DNA of 64,000 nt from Leuctra nigra (taxonomy: Eukaryota; Arthropoda; Insecta; Plecoptera; Leuctridae), in assembly GCA_934045905.1 (NCBI GenBank), contig OW203764.1, positions 21,943,109 to 22,007,108 of the forward strand. Direction: 5' to 3'. The position numbers and the translations under genes are program-made. This document shows, piece after piece, positions 56,301 to 64,000 of this stretch. Below the pieces are notes generated by a model. That model saw nothing but the letters and a program-made list of their open reading frames with translations. It had not been told where the DNA came from and did not search any database. Each line of letters opens with the position of its first letter. Within the stretch, counting starts at the first letter, position 1.

Positions 56301-59028
56301 ACATTGCAAAAACTTGTTCTTGTTCTCAGGTCGGGATATCAATCTAGACATTCTGCGTGTACAAGGGTATCGATTCTTCTGCAACAAGCTGTGGAATGCT
56401 ACTAAGTTTGCCCTCAACTATCTTGGCACAGATTTTAAACCAGCCTACTCGAACAAGAAAGTGAGTCAAAAAAAGAAGCGATCTAGCCAAAAGAAGTTTT
56501 CTTCTTCTAAGGAGCTGGATACAAAATCTATTCTTTTAAAGCTACAACTTCCCAATCAAAATGCCGTATTTGGTATTCTTGATTCATATCTTGGAGATCA
56601 CTGCTATCTGATTGATTACTCTCCTTCGCAAGTTGACATTTCTGTTTTCGAAGCTGTCCGAGGTGGGGACGGGCTTACGATGGCCTATCCACACTTAAAG
56701 AGGTGGTACAACCACATTTCAAGTTTTGATGTGGAGGAAAAGAAGAAGTTCAAACTTCATTCCAATGGTCTTTTCAAGGTTGGCAACAACCAATTTAAAT
56801 TAATTAGCACTTAGCTTAGCTCCTGCAAGCATGATATGTGCATTTTCTAACAACTGTTAACTGTTAACACGTCTTGGGCATGTTTAGTGCGCATAAATTT
56901 ATAAGTGTTGAAAATCCCCATAGAACTTGTAGTGTAGAAGCACCAAAACGTATGTAAAATTGCTTACACATAAAGCACATCGGTACCTAGTTTTTCCTTT
57001 TTTCATCCTCTGCTCCTAATAGACCACTGTCTATTAGCGGCCATGGGTGTTTACAGGATTTCTGGCGGGGGTGGGGGTGGGGAGGTGTAAGGAAATTTAG
57101 TGCCCCCTCTGCCACATATGGCGTGATTTGATTTTTGAGGTGTATTTTGCTGAAATATTCAATGTTTTAAAATTTGACACTTTGGGGTGGTGGAGGGCAT
57201 GCTCCTACCTTGCCCCGCAGGGCATATTTTGGTTTTTTGGCACTGAAATTAATTTTTTTTAGCTTTTATGTTTACAAAATGTAACTATATGTATAACACC
57301 ACAAAAAATCTATGTTTTCCTGACATCCAGGGAGGAGGAAGCAAGAGGACAGCCCCCCTTCCCCCCCCCCCTCCCTGTGGGCGCCAATGTTAGTGGCTGA
57401 AGGCTGTCTTGCCCAGTGCAGAGGATGCATTGCTAATTGCTATGTTAAATTGTTCAAGGACACACCTGTGCACTTCGTTTGTGCCTTCACATTATAGAGA
57501 TAAAATCCAAGGTCACACCCAATGTTCGAGGTGGATGTGTCTTCTCAAGCACTAGGCTTATGTTGTAGTAAAGCTAGACGTACTGATCTTTGGTCGTAAG
57601 TCTAATGTATTGGGTTTTGAGCAGATGAGCTCAATGTTTTAACAGGATTCGAACTAGGGTCCCCATCCCTTGGACCGTTGCAAAGATACCGTATTTATTC
57701 GCATATATTCCAAATATTGAAATCTCAAAACAGGGATACGGACTATACACGGGTGCGGATTATATGCGAGTAAATACGGTAATTTCAATTAATTTGAATG
57801 AACAACAGTTTCACACAGCATACAAAGTAGAGCAGAGTAGAGTAGAGCACTTTCCTCTATTTGATTCTCACGCATGGCTTTTATTGTGCATCTTGCAGAA
57901 CATAAGCATTCATCTTCTCGATTAAAATAATACTATTTAGAAGCTACCTTACCATTTTAGCGGCCTTGATATTTGTGTTACGGTTATACGACTCCTCTCA
58001 TTGAAACGTTAAGGCTCTCACTTACATTTTCTCCCATTTTCTATATTATTTCAACTGACTTTCTATTTGTTCTTGAAAAAGTCTATTGTACAACTGGGCC
58101 AGCGCACTTGCACAGTACATGTGTTGTTTATCAATATTTGAAGTTCATAGAAGCACTTTTTTTTCAGCTGACTGGAAATGAAACACCAATGGATTTGTGG
58201 ATGCTTAGTCGCATTGCTGCAGCCGTGGAATCTTGTAACAAAGCTTTCGAGACTTACGAATTTCCTTTGGCTACAACCGCTTGCTACAACCTATGGCTCT
58301 ACGACTTGTGTGACGTTTACTTGGAATACCTCAAGCCAGTATTCCAGAGTGCTAATGTAGAGTTGATCTATACTGCCAAGAATACTCTCTACACTTGTCT
58401 ACAGGTCGGTCTCAGACTCCTCTCTCCGTTTATGCCATTCATTACTGAAGAGCTTTTCCAACGACTTCCGAATTCATCCACAAATCAAGCCAGTATTTGC
58501 GTTGCTGCGTATCCAGAAGTCGAAGACTACAGTTGGAGGAACTTGCAAGTTGAAGCTGAAGTAGAATTCATCCAGAAGATTGTGAGGGAAGTAAGGTCTG
58601 CTAGATCAGATTATACTCTCCCTAACAAAGTGAAAACTGATGCCTATGTGCTTTGCTCCGACGATGCTATACCAGCTACGATTCAGAAGTACTTGGCTGC
58701 TCTGGCTACGCTGGCGTACTGTGGTAAGGTGGAGCTCTGCAATTTACCACCCAATGGTTGTGCTGTCCTCACCATTTCCGACAAATGTGAGGTGCACTTG
58801 CTATTGAAGGGATTGATCGAACCAGCCAAGGAAATGGCCAAGATTGAAAAGAAGAGCACTTTGCTTAGTCAACAAATCACCAAGTTGAATCAAGCTATGG
58901 CAGCTGCAGACTATATTGTGAAAGTGCCGGAAGAAGTTCGCCAGAGTAATGCTGAAAAACTGTCCCAAGCAGGTGGCGAGCTTGAACGATTGGCTGCTGC
59001 AATGGCTGCACTGAAAACAATGGAATAA
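50334..59028 (+). CDS. VARS1: Cytosolic valyl-tRNA synthetase
   Basis: Nine coding exons: 50334-50510, 52264-52434, 52524-52651, 52895-53203, 53845-54316, 54393-55154, 55246-55393, 56330-56460 and 58168-59028 (stop TAA). The phases are consistent and the total is 1052 aa. The enzyme joins valine to tRNA-Val. Visible in order: a Lys-rich N-terminal extension of about 75 residues; the class I signature [16 protein letters not shown] (HLGH at about 143-146); CDHAGIATQ; the CP1 editing domain with [17 protein letters not shown] and [10 protein letters not shown] (about 385-394); [35 protein letters not shown] at 652-656; the anticodon-binding domain from [16 protein letters not shown]; and a C-terminal coiled coil (about 985-1052). 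It lacks the vertebrate N-terminal GST domain. No mitochondrial presequence is seen. A second 3' terminus is possible (56461-56814). Confidence 0.96.
50511..52263. other. VARS intron 1
   Basis: 1.75 kb, with no recognised element. Runs of G near 51348 and of C near 51723 mark repeat debris. The acceptor is TTATTTTATAG at 52263. Confidence 0.5.
53204..53844. other. VARS intron 4
   Basis: 641 bp of AT-rich intron. The sequence around 53245-53335 is more GC-rich and looks like a short retroelement fragment (GGAACTCCCACCCC), but no borders could be set. Confidence 0.4.
55418..56254. mobile_element. hAT-like element with perfect 8-bp TSD filling a VARS intron
   Basis: TAGGGCTGGGA (55418) and TCCCACCCCTA (to 56254) are near-perfect inverted ends. 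ATACTCTG is duplicated exactly (55410-55417 and 56255-56262). AAACGTTTAAACGTTT arrays occupy both subterminal regions. An internal tandem repeat of about 126 bp (near 55924 and 56050) explains the duplicated peptide words in the reverse frames. Without the element and one TSD the intron would be about 91 bp. Confidence 0.92.
56461..56814 (+). CDS. Alternative VARS 3' end: eEF1B/GST-C-like domain
   Basis: The frame of exon 56330-56460 stays open through its own donor (AAA|GTGAGT) for 117 codons to TAG at 56812-56814. A Lys/Ser linker ([14 protein letters not shown]) is followed by a GST C-terminal-like helix set with [18 protein letters not shown] and [19 protein letters not shown]. These match the N-terminal domain of eEF1B beta/delta (PSQ.D..VFEA and RWYNHI.S). 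A second route is a 51-nt mini-intron 56461-56511 with a strong acceptor (TTTTCTTCTTCTAAG), also in frame. Either gives a ValRS of about 866-883 aa without the anticodon domain. A weak in-frame donor (AAG|GTTGGC, 56778/56779) could instead splice to 58168 and insert the domain internally. An eEF1B retrocopy inserted by chance is the alternative; the open frame in phase argues against it. Confidence 0.65.
   Translation: MSQKKKRSSQKKFSSSKELDTKSILLKLQLPNQNAVFGILDSYLGDHCYLIDYSPSQVDISVFEAVRGGDGLTMAYPHLKRWYNHISSFDVEEKKKFKLHSNGLFKVGNNQFKLIST
56815..58167. other. Rest of the last VARS intron
   Basis: It holds C/G-rich repeat debris at 57060-57390 (a C run near 57355) and a small mariner-like MITE at 57687-57781. 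The acceptor TTTTTTTTCAG ends at 58167. Confidence 0.5.
57687..57781. mobile_element. 95-bp mariner-like MITE
   Basis: TACCGTATTTATTCGCATAT begins at 57687 and ATATGCGAGTAAATACGGTA ends at 57781. The ends form an inverted repeat of about 22 bp with two mismatches around a 50-bp centre. Confidence 0.7.
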
Positions 59029-59074
59029 TTGTTTGTTTTGAATTCTATTGTCTTACGTTGAGTTTTGATCAATG

Positions 59075-59080
59075 AATAAA
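59075..59080 (+). terminator. VARS polyadenylation signal AATAAA
   Basis: AATAAA lies 47 nt after the VARS stop codon and is followed about 20 nt on by mixed T/G-rich sequence. It is the most likely end of the full-length transcript. Confidence 0.65.
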
Positions 59081-59099
59081 GGTGAAATACTGGCTACAC

Positions 59100-61106
59100 T
59101 TAACTTGTCTTTTGATTATGAACCAGTTTCCTTAATTAATTATAAAAAACTTAATTTCAAAAGTGAATAGATATGAATTTACAAATCATTTTTGGGATGG
59201 TGTACAGGTGAGAAGATAAAACTCCAATTCAGATTATACAATGAGTATATAATTTAAAGTGCAATGCATAGATCATTGGCATAAATATGTGCAATACATA
59301 AATCGTTCTTCAGAGTTCAGTATCACAGTTTTGTCTCGATTGTAGATGGAATTGATAATTAATATACTAATGTGGGTTAACCTAATGAATTAATTACATA
59401 TTAAATATTTCACTGTAACATGTTTCACTGTGAACTATAAATTACATGCCTGGCTCCAGTATCATGGGCCAGAATTATGTTTACATCACCACCGGGCATC
59501 TCTACAGTTCTACGTTAGATACCTACTAATACTGGAAGATTGGTAGGTATGTCTTTTAATTTATCATCATATATAATTTGATATAAATGAGGAAGCATGG
59601 TAATAATATAGTAGTATTAATTAACATTAATCGTATTTCTTCCTCGACAGATACAAAACATTGACTTGTATTACATAGTAGATCAGCCAGAACCTCGATT
59701 GTGTACCTTTCACTTTGAGATGTATTCCCGAACATTTCACATCTAGCCAGTGACAAAGCAAAGTAAAAAGTGGACTCTTGCACTATTCGCTAAATACAAA
59801 ATGTTCAGGCATACATATCAAAATGAAAGTTACACAATCGAGCTGCAGGTCATTTGATAAGTTTCTCCTAAATGACATTTTTTTACAACATTGTACAGAA
59901 TGATGAACAGTTGATAAATATTTTGCAGACATTTTTATTTTTAATATGCATGGGAACCGGCTTTTCAGATTGACTGTGGGTGCCCTTGTTTTCACATATG
60001 AAAACAAACAATTACCTGTTAATGACCTGCAAGGGAGTTTAGGGGGTAAAGCTCCCAATTGTTTTAAATAATCAGTTAATTTTATTATAATTTTCCATAT
60101 TTCAGGACCTGTAGCATTATTCATTTCTTTAAAATCTTATTTGTTACCTACTTAAAAATTACCTACCTACTTATGAATTAATAATCACAGACTGTCTGGG
60201 GAAATGGAAGAGCCGTCTTTCGCATGTGTTACTTTCTGAATGAGATTTAGCGAATATTTGATTTGAGCACCAACATTTTAATTTATGCCAGTTATATACC
60301 AACTAAAACAAACAAAAATATAAAAAGTAAACCCTGTGTATTTTAATGATTTTGATTGGGTATTTACTATTTTGTAAAAAAAATTGCAACTTGGAATGAG
60401 GCTGAAATCTAGCATTGTTTTCTTAGCACTATGTAGTACGGGCATGTCGAGTTAAAGGAGAAATGCCTCTATATTACATAATCAAACAAAAAGTATAATT
60501 GAGGGAGTTGGATTCATAACCTAGCCATCTCCACTTTGATGAGTTCGGAGAAAGAACGGAAAAACCACTTGCATTTCCTATACAAATAGCTGGCGAAATC
60601 AGTTTTCAATAAACATTTTGAAAATGATGATATAAATATAATAATATATAACATATAAAAAAGTATATACTTAATAGTAGGTATATAAGTATATTATATA
60701 GTATATAATATAATATGCTTTTTTTGGAGATGGCAGAGTTTGCATCTATACCCCCCAATTATAATAAAATTGCACATTTTGTAAAATTTAAATTTTCAAT
60801 ACATAAAACATTATTGTTTTAAATAAACTGTTTGGAAACAATTTTTGTGGTTGCTCTGCACCCACATAAATACTTCCTTGTGGGTGCTTTATACCACCCA
60901 TGGAGTCTGTGCCAATTCATGTTCGTACAGGATTAATACCTTAATTTCAAAGCAATTACTCAAATCAATTGGGTTAATTAGACATTAGAAATTTAAAATA
61001 CCTATCTATAAATTAACAAATAATTACAAAAAACTTAACTTCAATCTTTCATAAATTACAAATGGGTAAAACTAAAATAACAAACCGTAGTGAAGGTTGG
61101 GTAATC
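59100..61106. other. Intergenic AT-rich DNA
   Basis: No gene, RNA gene or element border was found. A (TATA)-rich stretch at 60627-60720 is simple sequence. Confidence 0.45.
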
Positions 61107-61258
61107 TATGGTGTTTTCCACTGGCCGCACAAGGGTTGTACTGAAATGACGTCACCATACAAAACTCAATGCAAATTTCAAACCGAGTGCGAGAACTAGT
61201 GCGGCCATGGAAAACGCCATAATTATTATTATAATTATTATTATTATTATTATTATTA
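61107..61258. mobile_element. 115-bp inverted-repeat element followed by (ATT)n
   Basis: TATGGTGTTTTCCACTGGCC (61107) and GGCCATGGAAAACGCCATA (to 61221) are inverted with one mismatch and an indel. A run of ATT units follows to 61258. The palindromic part is MITE-like. Confidence 0.65.
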
Positions 61259-62908
61259 AAACTTGATTTTTCCTCATATATCGTAGGCATCGGTACATTC
61301 AGTACATTTTAAGACGTACATTCATCTCCAGGAGTTCCTTCTGTACTCACATAGTGAACCATGACTAACAGCCAAATGCTCAAAAGAATTTCCAGATTAA
61401 TTGACACAAGTAGGAACGCACAGTCTACTACTGGATTCTGTCCATAAGAATATTAGTATGTACGCGGGCTTTTGGTGTTTCAGACTGACTTCCGCAAAAT
61501 GTCTACTTGTGGAAGTGGAAGCAAATTCTTTTGAGCATGAGGCTGTGACTGTGCGCCAGTAGAACGTTTTGAAGTGACTGTATAGTCAAGGAAATTAGAT
61601 GGTTAAACTCTATCTCTCTCTGCTCCATATAAAACATGTTTATGTTATGGGTCAGAGAGAGGCAGAGTATGAACTATCTAGTTTCCCTGACTGTACTACC
61701 CTTACATTTTACTACATCCAATCAACAATTCCTGATGAATGGATTATCCTCAAAAATATGCACACCTCAATTCAATATACAATTAATTATTAATTCACCT
61801 ACATATTTACTGCAAGAACAGTACCTACCAGTATAAACTGTAATTGCAGGTAGGTTAATAGCAATCTTTGGTGTGCTGCACTGGAGGTTTTGATTGACAA
61901 CAAACTAAAGCTCTGGGTCAATAATTTTGATTTAACTAAATCTTTGAAGAAAAAACACTTCCAAAATACCTAGTATGTATTGGCATTGACTCTAGAGCAA
62001 TTCACACATGAGCAATTTGTGTTTATTTTCTTTAAATTATCGATGGTGCCAGTAGATAAACTGTTCCCATTGATCTGATATGGATATTTCTATGTTTATA
62101 GAAAAACAGTTAGTTGATGTCGAGCGTTTTTATTACTTAATTCACAAGTTGTTAATTTATCAGATTTACAAATTATCTTGCTAATCTCAGATTGGAAAAA
62201 GCTTAATATTTATTATTATTAGGTACATGTAGGTAGTATGTGGCATAGGATAGCCACGCAAGATTCATATTTAAAATATTTTATGTCATTTCCTCCACTA
62301 GCCTTTATACAAAACCTTCAACGTTGTTTATCTGGTAAAGCCAAAATAAAATCCGGTGGACTTGTGATTGGTCCATACAAAAATACAAAATGCTCTCGTG
62401 TGATTGACCCTTATTACTCATGTATGATAGTCAATGGTATCAATTCAATTTCAATACATTTTTGAGATTGGACAAACAAGCGGTCAAACTTCGGCGACTT
62501 GACGGTTGCTCACTGCACACAACATGCATTGTTCAACGATGTTCACCTTTCCAATGACCTTGTGCTTGCTTCCAGAAGCAACCTGGTCGTAAAATTCATG
62601 AAAAGGAATTAAAAATGCACCGTTTAACAACTGTGTTGCTTTGAGGAAGCAACCAGCATGTCGCCAAACTGTAAACCAGGCTTAATCCAACTTTTTGTTG
62701 TATAAATGCTTAATGAGAGTTAAATTAAATATTAATTAAATGATTATAATGATATAAATAAAGTACCTAGGTATGGAAATGTTGTTTATAACTTGTAGTA
62801 CCTAATTGACAACAGAGAGATTTCTATTACTAAATCAAATACCAACGATATTGTTTAGACAGTACCTAAATTAGTTGGGTGATGCCACCACAATTGTCAA
62901 ACACTCTC
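61259..62908. other. Intergenic DNA, nothing recognised
   Basis: Several short ORFs lack conserved features or splice-compatible partners. No repeat border was placed. Confidence 0.4.
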
Positions 62909-62912
62909 TTAA

Positions 62913-63302
62913 GAGGCCTGGGTAAGCAAACGGGAAATGCGCTGTTCGTCACATCGTTTTTGAAATTTGTCTTCACACTAAAAGAATTTGCAAAAAAAAT
63001 CAGATAGTAGTGACCCATTACAGCATAAACGACTAAATAATGACACATACTGGAGTACATTATGATCTCTGATACGCCCTCAAAGTGTTAAATCCGATTA
63101 TTTTACTAAAAAAAGTATCGTATTCAACACTTTGAGATCATACCACAGGTCATAGTGTACTCCAGTGTGTGTCATTATTTAGTGTATTACGTTGTAATAG
63201 GTCACTACTATCTGATTTTTGCAAATTTTGTTAGTGTGAAGACAAAATTAAAAAAAAACGCTTTGACGAACAGCGTATTTCCCGTTTGCTTACCCAGGCC
63301 TC
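62913..63302. mobile_element. 390-bp TIR element flanked by TTAA
   Basis: GAGGCCTGGGTAAGCAAACG (62913) and CGTTTGCTTACCCAGGCCTC (to 63302) are perfect inverted ends, with TTAA on each side (62909-62912 and 63303-63306). The arms continue at lower identity to the centre near 63100. TTAA duplication is typical of piggyBac-type transposons, but the terminal bases are not the usual piggyBac ones. The two mirror-image ORFs with YSS(M/V)CHYLV are the arms read from both strands. Confidence 0.75.
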
Positions 63303-63804
63303 TTAAATTCCTTCTCCTGCCGTTCGACGGAAAATGTGTTAATCCATCAACAGCTTGTGTTATTTCAACTGCCTAAAGAAGAATGTCTTGCCAATTTTCA
63401 TAGAATACCAACAATGAAGACAAAACCAAACTGCTTTGCTGACCATTTAACGTCTTTGCTTCATTTGTTTAACTAGTAGTAGATATTTTTTAGCTGCCTG
63501 CAGCAGCAAATGAATTTAAGCAATGATCATCTATGCATTCTTTGCCAACGGAATATTGTGACCCATCTCAACAAGAATGCTCCAGTTGAACGGAAGGAGA
63601 ATGATAGTGCTTGAGTGCATGTTAGGTGCTTAGGACAGATTTTGCTACAATATTCCGGTCTTGGAGACTAGTAGAAAACACCGCTCAAGGCCTGCATACG
63701 AGAACGGGATGCATGTGGTTCTTCAAATTGATTATAACATTTTTCTGAACAGTAACAGAATTATCAAAAATCAAAGAATAAGCACCCCTTTAAACTTCTA
63801 AATA

Positions 63805-64000
63805 ATGCTACACACTGGAGCACATTACGACCTCTGTGAGTTTACTATATGAATGAACTCGCTTATCAGACGTTGTAATCCAGTGTGTGGCATTATTTAG
63901 TAAAGTGGGTTTATATGGGCGCTTGACTTTTAAAATTCTGTTAGCGTGAAGAAAGAACCACCCACGTCCCGTTACCTTACACAGCCCTCCTTTATTTGTA
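63805..64000. mobile_element. Diverged relative of the TTAA-flanked element
   Basis: ATAATGCTACACACTGGAGC at 63805 and CCAGTGTGTGGCATTATTTA near 63881 form an inner inverted repeat, as in the element at 62913 (TGACACATACTGGAGTAC / GTACTCCAGTGTGTGTCA). TGTTAGCGTGAAGA..ACC also recurs. The right end runs toward the window edge. Confidence 0.5.

Noticed and set aside
62866..63376. Two similar ORFs (YSSMCHYLVVYAV and YSSVCHYLVYYVV)
   Set aside because: They are the two arms of an inverted-repeat element read from opposite strands.

Overview
The window is nuclear DNA from an animal, most likely an arthropod and perhaps a hemipteran insect. The genes have many short exons with GT-AG introns, and the valyl-tRNA synthetase lacks the N-terminal GST domain of vertebrates, as in flies. 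The introns are AT-rich and packed with MITEs, foldback elements, LINEs and SINEs, and the string TAGGTACCTAC recurs throughout. The species cannot be fixed from the sequence alone.

Layout. (1) 1796-6619, + strand: the last three coding exons of a mitochondrial carrier homolog (MTCH2/Mtch family); the 5' exons lie off the left edge. (2) About 6.6-25.7 kb: a repeat-rich stretch. At 16016-16112 it holds a probable signal-peptide exon whose phase fits the next gene. (3) 25709-32623, + strand: eleven exons of a single-pass membrane protein, tentatively KIAA1549-like (DUF3827). (4) 33402-49862, - strand: a complete ten-exon ANAPC5 gene (APC/C subunit 5, 801 aa). One of its introns carries an RTE-type LINE that is itself split by a second LINE. 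(5) 50334-59028, + strand: a complete nine-exon cytosolic valyl-tRNA synthetase (1052 aa), head-to-head with ANAPC5 across 471 bp. (6) 59.1-64 kb: intergenic DNA with small inverted-repeat elements.

The most interesting feature is inside the valyl-tRNA synthetase gene. Beyond the splice donor at 56460/56461 the reading frame stays open for 117 codons. Those codons encode an eEF1B/GST-C-like domain, the type of domain that docks aminoacyl-tRNA synthetases on elongation factor 1. Intron retention, or a 51-nt in-frame mini-intron, would give a catalytic-domain ValRS ending in an eEF1B-like module. A weak in-frame donor at 56779 could instead make it an internal insertion.

The genes are housekeeping genes (mitochondrial outer membrane, cell-cycle ubiquitin ligase, tRNA charging) plus one membrane protein. 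They do not form a pathway. The rest of the window is a catalogue of non-autonomous transposons, many with recognisable target-site duplications: six hAT-like, several TAA-flanked palindromes, mariner-like, one TTAA-flanked, two tRNA-derived SINEs, and a 5S-derived SINE. There is also an unclassified family of about 0.9-1.1 kb whose ends carry GAGCGAGC motifs.
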